From positions 7,693 to 26,535 of the forward strand of contig JACDGH010000008.1 of NCBI GenBank assembly GCA_013815395.1: a DNA stretch of 18,843 nt, given 5' to 3'. Under the pieces are notes generated by a model. The model saw only the letters and a list, made by a program, of their open reading frames with translations. It had not been told where the DNA came from and did no database searches. Below are positions 1 through 7,483 of the stretch, one piece after another. The position numbers and the translations under genes are program-made. The stretch comes from Parachlamydiaceae bacterium. GTDB lineage: Bacteria > Chlamydiota > Chlamydiia > Chlamydiales > Parachlamydiaceae. The first letter of the stretch is position 1. The number at the start of each line of letters is the position of its first letter.

Positions 1-2056
1 CTCCATATTTTTCTGCATCTGAAGAAAAAATTTCTTTGATTGAAGTTAAGCCGCGAATACGCACGTAGTAATTCGGCAAGTAAGTAGGTGTGAAATTATG
101 AATGCATAAAAGTTTCCCCTCATGCCCTTTTCTGATGTATGAAACAACACTATTTCTATCATCAGAGAAATCTATCCATTCAAACCCAGTATGATCGAAA
201 TCTTTTTCCCAAAAACAACCATTTTCGAGATACAAATAATTCATTTCCCTAATCATGGTGTGGAGTCCATTGTGAATAGGAAATTGTAATAAAAACCATT
301 CAATTTCGCCTTTGCACTGCCACTCATTCCATTGCCCAATTTCAGCCCCCATAAACAAAAGCTTTTTACCGGGCTGACATATCATGTAGCTATAAATTAA
401 ACGCAGATTTGCAAATTTTTGCCATACATCACCAGGCATTTTGCTGATGATACTTTTTTTACCGTGTACAACTTCATCGTGAGACAACACCAAGACAAAT
501 TTCTCAGAAAATGCGTATAGCAACCCAAAAGTCAAGTCATGATGATGGTAGCGACGATACAGCATATCCGTGTTAAAATAGCGTAGGGTATCATTCATCC
601 ACCCCATATTCCATTTCATATCAAACCCCAATCCCCCATGCTCAACAGAATGAGAAACGCCGGAAAATGAGGTAGACTCTTCAGCAATCGTTAGCACGCC
701 AGGAAAATGTTGATGAACAATGGAATTAAGATGCTTGAAGAATTCGATAGCTTCTAAATTTTCTTTGCCACCATGCTGATTTGGTATCCACTCCCCTGCT
801 TCGCGCCCGTAATCCAAATACAACATCGAAGCAACTGCATCCACCCGCAACCCATCCACATGCATGCGATCGAACCAAAATAAAGCATTTGCAATCAAAA
901 AATTAGCAACTTCTCGTCGCCCAAAATTGAATATATATGTCCCCCAATGTGGGTGAAAGCCTTGGCGCGGATCTTCATGCTCATACAAACAGGTGCCATC
1001 AAAGCGACCTAACGAAAAGTTATCAGTAGGAAAATGTCCAGGCACCCAATCCAAAATCACTCCTAAACCCTTGCTATGGAGGTGATTAACAAACCATTGA
1101 AAATCTTCAGGAGTTCCAAAACGACTGGTTACGGCATAGAATCCCGAAACTTGGTAGCCCCAAGATTCATCCAAAGGATGTTCTTGTACAGGCATCAATT
1201 CAACATGAGTAAAACCCATGGCGACACAGTAGCTTGCCAGTTCTTGAGCTGCTTCGCGATAATTTAAAAAATGGCCTTCCCGTTTTCTCCATGAGCCCAA
1301 ATGAACTTCATAAATATTAAGCGGCTGCGGCTTGTGCTTGTTTTGAATGCGTTTTTCGATCCAAGCAGCATCTTGCCATTGAAAAGAATCGACATCCGCC
1401 ACCATGGAAGCTGTAGAAGGGCGCATCTGACTTGAATAGGCTAAAGGGTCACTCTTAACTAGAATATCGCCATTTTGGGTCTTAATCTCGAATTTGTATT
1501 TTTCACCTTCGTTCAATCCAGGGATGAAAATTTCCCATACCCCTGATTGTCCCATACTGCGCATGGGATTAAGGCGACCATTCCAATGATTAAAGTCTGC
1601 CACAAGCGAAACGCATTTTGCTGCAGGCGCCCACACAGCGAATTTAACCCCTGCGATTCCATTTTGAGTGCTTAAACGACCTCCCAGCACATGATAAAGT
1701 TCATAATGCACTCCAGTCCCTAAGAGGTATTGATCTAATTCGCCAAATGTGGGTAAAAAGGAATAGGGATCATGCGCAAGTAAACCACTTTGATGGTAAA
1801 CCCTATAATCAATTGCCAATATTGTTGCAGGTACGACATATTCGAAAACTCCAGTTTCATAGACTTTAGAGGCTTCAACAATGTTGCCGAAAACTTCAAG
1901 AAAAACTTGCATCGCTCCTGGGCGCCACAATCGAATAACTTTGTTCCCATCTTCCGTTTCATGCAATCCCAAAATCGTGTGAGGATCAAAACTATCGCCA
2001 TGCTTCAGCTGGGCGATTTTTTCAGAAGTACTTTGGTTGAATTTCACTTTTATCAT
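1..2056 (-). CDS. glgB: 1,4-alpha-glucan branching enzyme, C-terminus cut by window edge
   Basis: Forms alpha-1,6 branches in glycogen by cutting and transferring alpha-1,4 glucan chains in the cytoplasm (GH13, GlgB). 685 codons are visible without a stop; the E. coli enzyme is about 728 residues, so only a short C-terminal part is missing. The N-terminus has the GlgB-type FDPHTILGLHE segment and a second CBM48-like module around residues 115-200. The GH13 barrel shows the catalytic nucleophile Asp406 in GLRVDAVASMLYLDYGR, the acid/base Glu459 in TIAEEST, and the LSHDEVVHGKKS motif. Asp406 and Glu459 lie one residue from the E. coli positions. The frame is the same at both ends, so there is no net frameshift. 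The ATG at 2056 has AGAGGA a few bases upstream. It lies 23 bp after the stop of the preceding gene, so the two are probably co-transcribed. Family assignment is very secure. Confidence 0.96.
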   Translation of the reverse strand, partial: MIKVKFNQSTSEKIAQLKHGDSFDPHTILGLHETEDGNKVIRLWRPGAMQVFLEVFGNIVEASKVYETGVFEYVVPATILAIDYRVYHQSGLLAHDPYSFLPTFGELDQYLLGTGVHYELYHVLGGRLSTQNGIAGVKFAVWAPAAKCVSLVADFNHWNGRLNPMRSMGQSGVWEIFIPGLNEGEKYKFEIKTQNGDILVKSDPLAYSSQMRPSTASMVADVDSFQWQDAAWIEKRIQNKHKPQPLNIYEVHLGSWRKREGHFLNYREAAQELASYCVAMGFTHVELMPVQEHPLDESWGYQVSGFYAVTSRFGTPEDFQWFVNHLHSKGLGVILDWVPGHFPTDNFSLGRFDGTCLYEHEDPRQGFHPHWGTYIFNFGRREVANFLIANALFWFDRMHVDGLRVDAVASMLYLDYGREAGEWIPNQHGGKENLEAIEFFKHLNSIVHQHFPGVLTIAEESTSFSGVSHSVEHGGLGFDMKWNMGWMNDTLRYFNTDMLYRRYHHHDLTFGLLYAFSEKFVLVLSHDEVVHGKKSIISKMPGDVWQKFANLRLIYSYMICQPGKKLLFMGAEIGQWNEWQCKGEIEWFLLQFPIHNGLHTMIREMNYLYLENGCFWEKDFDHTGFEWIDFSDDRNSVVSYIRKGHEGKLLCIHNFTPTYLPNYYVRIRGLTSIKEIFSSDAEKYG

Positions 2057-2079
2057 CTTCTGATCCTCTCATCTGCCTT

Positions 2080-3210
2080 TCACGATACAAAATTATCAAA
2101 CCAGTAGTGTTGCCCTGCAATCACGTTAATCGCAGAACCTAGCTCGTAAGGAGAGCCTGGGTCTTTGGACGATTGACGGATGCGGCAGCGGATCTGTCCA
2201 TCGCGCGCTGAAATAGCAATGGTTTGCGAGGACGCCGCCATGAAACTCATACAGCGCATGGCTTTTTTTGTCCACTCCATGCTCAAAATTCCTAAGCCGC
2301 TGCAATCGACATTAATTAATCGACCACAATGAAATGAGGGTGGACAAGTAGGCAACAAGACAATTGAATCTTTATGACATTGAATAAATAATGAACGAAT
2401 TAATTCTGCACCTTGAGTGAGCAATTGCAAGGGGGAGACTTTTTCAATTGCAGCAATATCTACATTTGGCAAAATGCCCTGAAAATCAGTATCTATGAGC
2501 CGCGGAGAGAGTCCAAGATCAAATCCTGCCAAGAAAATCTTTTCAAATTGTGCCAAAATGTGTTCTGGAGAATTTGCTGTAATGGCTGCTTGACAATTTT
2601 CAAATAAACTTAGTGTTCCCGCTTGGCTATTACCTGCTTGATTTGGCACAAGTTGACCAAGTCGATGCCATATGGGGAAAATTTCAGCGAAGTTGCGACG
2701 ACGGCGCATCAATTCCCAGTCTTGGGATTTATGGTTGCCAAGAGATAACCTATCGATCAAGGGAATTTTGTATTCCAAATCATTTTTATCGTCATCTACG
2801 CAAGGGGAAAATAGCCGATGTTGACCAGCTTGCAAAGGTTGAGAGTTCTTGGATGACCAAATACCGGTGCATTGAAAAGGAATGCCTTCTTTCGGCGCTT
2901 TTTCTATTGTCATCCCCACACCAGGTTTTTCAGTCAAAGTTTTTAAATGAAAGCGAAAAAGACCTGTAGGCAACATTTCCCAAACCCGAATTACCCCTTT
3001 TTCTAGATCTTGCTCCACCGTAAATTGATCTAAAGGACCCTGTACATCCATATTCAATTGAAAAATAAGTGTCGGGCTAACATCAGATAGATCTTCTACC
3101 TTAATGCAAGTTGGGAATATCTGAAATCGATAGCTAGTACCTGGTAAAATAAAGAAAATTCCAGGGGCATGAAAAAAAGGCTTAAGACGCTCAGCAATTT
3201 CAATGTGCAT
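2080..3210 (-). CDS. Unknown 376-residue protein upstream of glgB
   Basis: I do not recognise this protein with certainty. It is soluble: no signal peptide or membrane segment is evident. The N-terminal 120 residues are rich in alternating hydrophobics, as in a beta-sandwich. The middle (about 165-190) is basic, with an RRRR run. The stretch from about 290 (DSIVLLPTCPP) to 350 resembles, by eye, the C-terminal beta domains of some glycoside hydrolases (the LLP-A-LPP type motif), but no catalytic pair can be assigned. Chlamydia species also carry an uncharacterised gene next to glgB, and this may be the same family (recollection, not checked). It ends 23 bp before glgB and has its own near-consensus promoter, so it is the first gene of a two-gene unit and may act in glycogen or sugar metabolism. 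That role is inference from position only. Confidence 0.8.
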   Translation of the reverse strand: MHIEIAERLKPFFHAPGIFFILPGTSYRFQIFPTCIKVEDLSDVSPTLIFQLNMDVQGPLDQFTVEQDLEKGVIRVWEMLPTGLFRFHLKTLTEKPGVGMTIEKAPKEGIPFQCTGIWSSKNSQPLQAGQHRLFSPCVDDDKNDLEYKIPLIDRLSLGNHKSQDWELMRRRRNFAEIFPIWHRLGQLVPNQAGNSQAGTLSLFENCQAAITANSPEHILAQFEKIFLAGFDLGLSPRLIDTDFQGILPNVDIAAIEKVSPLQLLTQGAELIRSLFIQCHKDSIVLLPTCPPSFHCGRLINVDCSGLGILSMEWTKKAMRCMSFMAASSQTIAISARDGQIRCRIRQSSKDPGSPYELGSAINVIAGQHYWFDNFVS

Positions 3211-3272
3211 GATAATAATTTCCGATAATTAATTAAAGACAAAGCCTTTGGACCCGAAAGAGTAAGAGTAAG

Positions 3273-3301
3273 ATTGTAAACATTTGCAAGCACTTAGTCA
3301 A
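3273..3301 (-). promoter_or_regulatory. Sigma70-type promoter for the unknown gene-glgB unit
   Basis: On the minus strand TTGACT (3296-3301) is followed by a 17-bp spacer and TACAAT (3273-3278), each 5 of 6 to consensus with ideal spacing. The predicted transcript start is near 3266, giving a leader of about 55 bases before the ATG at 3210. The leader contains a short direct repeat (CTTACTCTTACTC). Confidence 0.6.
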
Positions 3302-3333
3302 TTACCTTACCCCCTTAACTGGGAAAGTCGTCC

Positions 3334-3354
3334 GCTCAAGCAATCATGCTTTGC
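3334..3354 (-). terminator. Hairpin just after the rlmI-like gene
   Basis: AAGCA (3338-3342) and TGCTT (3347-3351) pair around a 4-base loop, with outer GC pairs and small bulges. It starts 12 bp past the stop of the methyltransferase gene. No T-run follows on the minus strand, so it is a weak intrinsic terminator at best. Confidence 0.25.
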
Positions 3355-3366
3355 ACCGCCAATTGA

Positions 3367-4542
3367 TTATTCAACGTATAAAAACAAACTTTTTAAATAA
3401 TCGCTTTCTGGATGACAAACATTAATTGGATGATCAGCGGCCATGCGGTGGCGACCGATAATTTTTACAACGCGTTTTGCTTCAACAGCTGCCTGAAAAA
3501 TAACAGTTTGGAATAAGTTTTCATCGACATGGTATGAGCAAGAGCTCGTAAGCAGGAAGGATTTTTTTGGCATTTTTTGCAAAGCAATGCGGTTTATATC
3601 TTTATAACCGCGACAAGCTGCAACAATGTCTTTCTGCCTTTTGGCAAAAGCTGGAGGATCTAGAATAACCAAATCGTAATCGATTGGGTTTTCTCTCAAA
3701 AATTGAAAGACATCTGCAGTAATAAATTGATTAGGATTACTTGAAAATCCATTTAATGACATGTTTTCTTCAGCAGCTACCATAGCAGCTTTTGAAATAT
3801 CTACCGAGTCAACTGATGTTGCCCCACCTGCCGCTGCATAAATGCTAAAACCACCAGTATAAGCAAAACAATTTAACACGCGGCGCCCTTTGGAATAATT
3901 GCGAACAGATTCCCGCATCTCGCGATGATCAATAAAAAAGCCCGTTTTTTGTCCTTGAATAACGGAAACATTGAACCGCAATCCATTCTCCAAAACTTCA
4001 ATTTCTTTAGAAGGAACTTCACCGAAAAGCACGCCTTGCACATCTTGCAAGCCTTCTTCTTTCCTTGAAGGCAACTGCGATCTTTCAAAAATGCAACGTG
4101 GTTGCATCAGTTCAACCAACAGTTCAACAATATAGGTGCGCAATAGATCCATACCTTGTGTTGAAATTTGCACAACTAATACGTCATTATATTTGTCAAC
4201 GATCAACCCTGGCAATAAATCACCTTCACCGTTAACTAATCGATAGGCAGTGGTATTGTTTTCTTTGAATAGAATCTTTCGCAGAGCGAGAGCTGCTTCC
4301 AAATGCATTCGAATGGCTGCTTGCGGCAAGGTTTCGTCGAATGAAAGCATTCGACCAATAATCTTAGCTTTTCGATTGAAATAGCCCCATCCCAACAAAA
4401 ATTCATCACTACTATAAACCGGCAAGCAAGTGCCATTACTGAATTCAGGCATTTTATCTACCGCACCGGAAAAAATCCAGTGATGCCGATTGCGAATGGC
4501 TTTATCTTTGCCAGATTTTAAAATAACTTTATTGCTGTTCAT
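3367..4542 (-). CDS. rlmI: RlmI-type 23S rRNA (cytosine-5) methyltransferase
   Basis: Class I SAM-dependent RNA methyltransferase of the RlmI family, which in E. coli methylates C1962 of 23S rRNA. With the chosen ATG the protein is 391 residues (E. coli 396). The N-terminus (VILKSGKDKAIRNRHHWIFSGAV, residues 6-28) is a PUA domain. An EEHEE-like linker (RLVNGEGDLLPGLIVDKYND, 101-120) follows. The Rossmann fold has motif I at 222-236 (LNCFAYTGGFS), DPPAFAK at 295-301 and the Cys-containing SCSYHV at 334-339. The open frame extends 21 codons upstream to 4605, but that part has no family similarity and would overlap a candidate promoter, so 4542 is preferred. AGGA lies 14 bases before this ATG, which is rather far. 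An alternative ATG five codons upstream is possible. It stands alone, apart from its neighbours. RlmI versus a close paralogue cannot be settled by eye. Confidence 0.9.
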   Translation of the reverse strand: MNSNKVILKSGKDKAIRNRHHWIFSGAVDKMPEFSNGTCLPVYSSDEFLLGWGYFNRKAKIIGRMLSFDETLPQAAIRMHLEAALALRKILFKENNTTAYRLVNGEGDLLPGLIVDKYNDVLVVQISTQGMDLLRTYIVELLVELMQPRCIFERSQLPSRKEEGLQDVQGVLFGEVPSKEIEVLENGLRFNVSVIQGQKTGFFIDHREMRESVRNYSKGRRVLNCFAYTGGFSIYAAAGGATSVDSVDISKAAMVAAEENMSLNGFSSNPNQFITADVFQFLRENPIDYDLVILDPPAFAKRQKDIVAACRGYKDINRIALQKMPKKSFLLTSSCSYHVDENLFQTVIFQAAVEAKRVVKIIGRHRMAADHPINVCHPESDYLKSLFLYVE

Positions 4543-4594
4543 AAGCTTAAAAAACATCCTAATTTGAGGGAAGGGAAGAAGTCCGAGGGTTAAA

Positions 4595-4622
4595 AAATTA
4601 CACATTTTTACTTATTTGTCAA
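4595..4622 (-). promoter_or_regulatory. Possible promoter of the rlmI-like gene
   Basis: A perfect TTGACA (4617-4622, minus strand) has TAATTT 16 bp downstream (4595-4600), a poor -10. Transcription would start near 4588, leaving a leader of about 45 bases to the preferred ATG at 4542. This would exclude the first ATG of the frame at 4605. Confidence 0.3.
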
Positions 4623-4743
4623 AAGGAAAAAAAGGATGGAAACAACATATAAAAATTTTAAATACAACTTAAAGTGAAAATTGCAAATTATTTTTTGCAG
4701 CAAAGACTATTGTAGTAGGTTGGTTAATCTTGCTAAATCCGGA

Positions 4744-4941
4744 CCCTTTAATTCAGCGAATTACCCCAAGCTAAAAATGCTGGTTGCAGCAGAAAGCATC
4801 TTACTAAAAAGAACCTTATAGTGCCTGCGAAGCCCTGGAGTGCTCGGATCTTCCGAGCCCTTTAATTCAGCGAAATCTTTCAAAACTTAAGTACAAGTTG
4901 CAGAAGAAAGTAATTTGACTAAAGAGCCTTTTAGCAATGTA
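4744..4941. repeat. Diverged tandem direct repeat, about 114-bp period
   Basis: CCCTTTAATTCAGCGAA occurs at 4744-4760 and again at 4858-4874. Similarity continues through a GTTGCAG.AGAAAG block and an ACTAAA.AG.CCTT block, ending near 4828 and 4941. The second unit is also the left arm of the inverted element at 4822-5059. With it, this repeat fills most of the gene-free stretch 4606-5101. I see no gene there. Confidence 0.7.
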
Positions 4942-5059
4942 TAAGTGTATCATATCACGCGGGTTTTAATTCTGTTGCAACTAGCAATTTAGCTTATAGT
5001 AATTTGCTGAATTAAAGGGCTCGGAAAATCTGAGCACTCCAGGAGCTTCGCCAAAGGCA
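4822..5059. repeat. Palindromic MITE-like element, copy 1 (238 bp)
   Basis: The left arm begins TGCCTGCGAAGCCCTGGAG at 4822 and the right arm is its imperfect reverse complement ending at 5059. The arms share GCGAAGC, CCTGGAGTGCTC, TCCGAGCCC and TTTAATTCAGC over about 55 bp. Similarity extends inward on the right arm to the AAGCTAAA and GTTGCA blocks of the upstream direct-repeat unit. There is no internal coding frame. The same arm core is found at 7538-7763, so this is a dispersed family rather than a local hairpin. No target-site duplication is obvious. A non-autonomous mobile element is the likeliest origin (inference). Confidence 0.75.
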
Positions 5060-5101
5060 TATTAAATTGTGTATAAATAATTCTGAGGATGCCGTTTTTA
5101 T

Positions 5102-5560
5102 TTAATAACGTTTTTTTTCTCCGGGATATACTGCCTCTAAACGTCCTTGCTGCCAATTTTGAACTAGCAGTTTGTTAGAAAGTCTGCCATAGGCTCTTAT
5201 GCCAACCCCAGCAACTGTTGTCTGCATGAGTATATAAAGAGCCATTTTGACCATCCATGGTTTCAGTTTTAAAGCAAGTGGAAAAACTTTTGCTGTGATT
5301 GTAAGCACCGTTCCAGGATAAAAGGCAACTGTCACAGCTAAAAGGGCAAGTGAAGTTAAGCCCACAATCATAACAGGGTTCCTTATCTCCTTAAGCAGGG
5401 TGTCCGCTAAACTACCGACACCCCATCTTAAAGCACTCCCTAACTGCTCGCACCTATTTTTTTTCCACTGAAACTCATCTTGGGTCTCGATATCACGAAA
5501 CCCCTTTGCAAAAGCAAAAGAGAAAAGTTTTAGAGGTGTAGAATTAGATGGAATTGACAT
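5102..5560 (-). CDS. Small membrane protein, paralogue B of tandem pair
   Basis: A 152-residue protein of unknown function. The N-terminal 60 residues are polar. Three hydrophobic segments follow, at about 62-80, 82-98 and 104-121, and then a basic tail. It is clearly a paralogue of the gene upstream. Both have 152 residues with LG..L.W.V near 40-48, an NP at 61-62, FYP near 80, a Gly-rich turn before GR.SN (125-129) and NW at 135-136. The ATG at 5560 has GGAGA six bases upstream and overlaps the end of the upstream gene by 17 bp, so the two are translationally linked. The hydrophobic block bordered by polar ends recalls chlamydial inclusion-membrane proteins, but no secretion signal can be demonstrated, so that is only a suggestion. 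Confidence 0.8.
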   Translation of the reverse strand: MSIPSNSTPLKLFSFAFAKGFRDIETQDEFQWKKNRCEQLGSALRWGVGSLADTLLKEIRNPVMIVGLTSLALLAVTVAFYPGTVLTITAKVFPLALKLKPWMVKMALYILMQTTVAGVGIRAYGRLSNKLLVQNWQQGRLEAVYPGEKKRY

Positions 5561-6002
5561 TATGATTCTCCGGCTTATTATACCAATTATTCATGAGCTC
5601 TTCATTGCTAAAGCGTCCAAGCGCCTTCAAACCAAACCCTAAAACATTCATTTGGATAAATACATAGGCCGATATTTTAACAGCATAAGCTGGAATATGA
5701 GTGGCAATAAAGATGCAAATTGCTTTAGTCGCCAAATAAGTTGCTGTTGGATAGAAAGTAAATTGGACTGTTAGCAGAGCTAGCGCAGTAAATGCGACTG
5801 TCAGTACTTTAGGATTATGAAGGGCATGCCATGCTTTTTTTGGCAGCGTTGTAACGCACCAATTAAGCATTCCACCTACTTTTTCAAGTGAATTTTGATT
5901 ATAATTTTTTCCTGAAAATCCTTCTGGATCTGAAGTAAAGGCCATATGGGCATGATTGATAAAACCTATACTCTCTAAATTTCTGCTTTCTTGAACTGAC
6001 AT
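5544..6002 (-). CDS. Small membrane protein, paralogue A of tandem pair
   Basis: A 152-residue protein of unknown function and paralogue of the next gene. The polar N-terminus (1-60) is followed by hydrophobic segments at about 67-85, 87-104 and 109-127. Matching landmarks are NP at 63-64, FYP at 83-85, GRFSN at 129-133 and NW at 139-140. The frame is open up to 6098, but the ATG at 6002 is preferred. It has a clear AGGTGA about seven bases upstream, and it makes the protein exactly as long as its paralogue. The extra upstream residues run into a low-complexity A+T repeat. It is the first gene of a two-gene unit, probably driven from the A+T-rich region with 11-bp repeats upstream. Confidence 0.8.
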   Translation of the reverse strand: MSVQESRNLESIGFINHAHMAFTSDPEGFSGKNYNQNSLEKVGGMLNWCVTTLPKKAWHALHNPKVLTVAFTALALLTVQFTFYPTATYLATKAICIFIATHIPAYAVKISAYVFIQMNVLGFGLKALGRFSNEELMNNWYNKPENHNVNSI

Positions 6003-6085
6003 TTTAATTTCACCTTTTTTTAATTTTATAGAAGATTTATTTAATAACGATTTAATTAAATAAGCATTAATACTAAAATTTAAAG

Positions 6086-6140
6086 ATAAAGATTTCATAA
6101 AGATTTCATAAATATTGTATAAATATTTTATAAATATTAA
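6086..6140. repeat. Five tandem 11-bp A+T repeats
   Basis: Five consecutive 11-bp units start at 6086, 6097, 6108, 6119 and 6130. The first two are both ATAAAGATTTC, then come ATAAATATTGT, ATAAATATTTT and ATAAATATTAA. The period is about one helical turn, so the A-tracts sit on one face of the DNA and may bend it. The array lies about 85 bp upstream of the paralogous membrane-protein pair, where a promoter is expected. Confidence 0.8.
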
Positions 6141-6207
6141 ATATGTTATTATTTTATCTTTACGTAAAAAATTTATCTAATTTTTATACTCTTTAACAAT
6201 CACTTGC

Positions 6208-6676
6208 TATAATTATGGCTTAAAAGGCGAGGTAAACTGATTAATTGGCTTCCTTCAGATGGAATGCCAAAACTCTCTTTCGCAACTTGCTCGTCAAAAT
6301 TATATTTAATAATTAAATGGCGATTTAGAATAAACTTTAACCCAATTTTTTCTAAAGCAGTTCGTTTAGATGTACTTAATCCCTTGAATTACATAAAACA
6401 TGTTTATATCGACTCTACCAAACGAGGCGTACTAGAACTTAAAAATGGTAAAAAATTCAAAAATCAAAGTTTCTGAAATTTAATCAGCGACGCTAGCTCT
6501 AAATTGACGAAGTGAGAACTTTAGTAAAAACAAAAATCCCTGGGAAACTTGGAAATTTTAATAATGCTGTTACCAAATACGGATCCGAAATATCCCCTGA
6601 TCTTGATTGGGGGTTTGATGCTCAGTGGAATCCGCATAAGCGTCATATAACGGTAGTGACCTACTACACCCTTTAA
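6208..6676 (+). pseudogene. Probable gene remnant, unrecognised
   Basis: The stretch between the membrane-protein pair and the Nudix gene has no intact gene, but two frames look like old coding sequence. One runs 6264-6476 and gives 70 residues ending in a Lys-rich STKRGVLELKNGKKF segment. The other is in a different frame, opens after a stop at 6500 and ends at 6676. From a GTG at 6512 it would give 54 residues with a protein-like composition (YGSEISPDLDWGFDAQW). Neither has a ribosome site. A perfect TATAAT (6208-6213) precedes them without a good -35. The simplest reading is a gene broken by frameshifts and stops. I do not recognise the family, and chance open frames remain possible. Confidence 0.3.
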
Positions 6677-6840
6677 AAGTAACAGTTTTAACACTCTTGT
6701 TATTCCATTTTGTGCATTTTTACTTGTAATGTGCGTTTCATAACTTTAAGATGAGGCTGTCTTCCTCCAGGGTGTTTTGGTTGGCTAGAAATGTTTATAT
6801 AGATAGTGAATAAATTGTATATAAGTAAAGCGTGAGTAAC

Positions 6841-7410
6841 ATGGATACATTACCTGGCGAAAAATTTCTCACACCTACCTTTCAAGAAGGCAAACTAGCG
6901 TTTCAAGGGGTGCGTTTTGATGTACGTACAATCAAGATCCCAGGAAAAAATGACACCACCCTCGAAAGAGATGTCGTAGTTCACCCTGGTGCAGTCGTTA
7001 TTTTACCCATTCTTGATGACACACATATTGTTATGATTAGAAATGAACGATTCGCCGTAGGTAAGGAATTATGGGAATTGCCAGCCGGTACTTTAGATAG
7101 AGATGAATCTCCAATCAACACTGCCAGCCGAGAACTTATCGAAGAAACAGGTTATCAGGCTAAATCCATCCAACCCCTCTCTTCATTTTACACTAGCCCT
7201 GGCATTTGTAATGAGGCCATGTATGCTTTTGTAGCCAATGATCTTGTTTTCGTGGGTCAAGCCCTAGAGGAGTCAGAAAAAATAGTCGTTGAGTTAATTA
7301 CCTGGAAACAAGCCTTAGAGATGATCAAAAAGGGAATTATTATCGATGCCAAGACGATTACCACACTTCTCTATTATCACCTGATCGTTACCGAGACACA
7401 ACTAAGGTGA
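6841..7410 (+). CDS. Nudix hydrolase, ADP-ribose pyrophosphatase type
   Basis: Cytoplasmic Nudix hydrolase of 189 residues, probably splitting ADP-ribose or a related nucleotide sugar into AMP and a sugar phosphate. The full Nudix box G-x5-E-x7-REL-x-EE-x-GY is present: Gly83, Glu89, Arg97-Glu98-Leu99, Glu101-Glu102 and Gly104. A SPGICNE motif with Pro120 sits 16 residues after the box, the usual mark of the ADP-ribose pyrophosphatase subgroup. The N-terminal beta region (VHPGAVVILPIL) also fits. The frame is closed by a stop at 6826-6828, so only GTG 6832 or ATG 6841 can start it. The ATG is preferred, with a weak GTGAG before it. It stands alone, with an inverted-repeat element downstream. 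The substrate is inferred from subgroup motifs. Confidence 0.9.
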   Translation: MDTLPGEKFLTPTFQEGKLAFQGVRFDVRTIKIPGKNDTTLERDVVVHPGAVVILPILDDTHIVMIRNERFAVGKELWELPAGTLDRDESPINTASRELIEETGYQAKSIQPLSSFYTSPGICNEAMYAFVANDLVFVGQALEESEKIVVELITWKQALEMIKKGIIIDAKTITTLLYYHLIVTETQLR

Positions 7411-7483
7411 TGGCAATGTTTGGGATTGGAAATGAGTTATACTATTCCTTAGTTAAAATTTCCAATTTAATATTTTTTAAATT

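Noticed and set aside
1..2056. glgB looked broken because only short open frames with both a start and a stop occur here.
   Set aside because: The 685-codon frame from 2056 runs unbroken to the window edge and catalytic motifs appear in order in one frame. It is simply cut by the edge.
3096..3293. A 65-codon minus-strand frame upstream of the unknown gene before glgB.
   Set aside because: It overlaps the start of the 376-residue gene in another frame, begins inside the promoter spacer region and lacks a ribosome site.
3211..3366. A possible tRNA or small RNA gene in the gap before the rlmI-like gene.
   Set aside because: No cloverleaf, T-loop or discriminator could be fitted. The gap is explained by a promoter and a short hairpin.
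4744..5059. A CRISPR-like array, because similar units recur.
   Set aside because: There are only three units, one is inverted, the spacing is about 114 bp and the units are degenerate. There are no cas genes.
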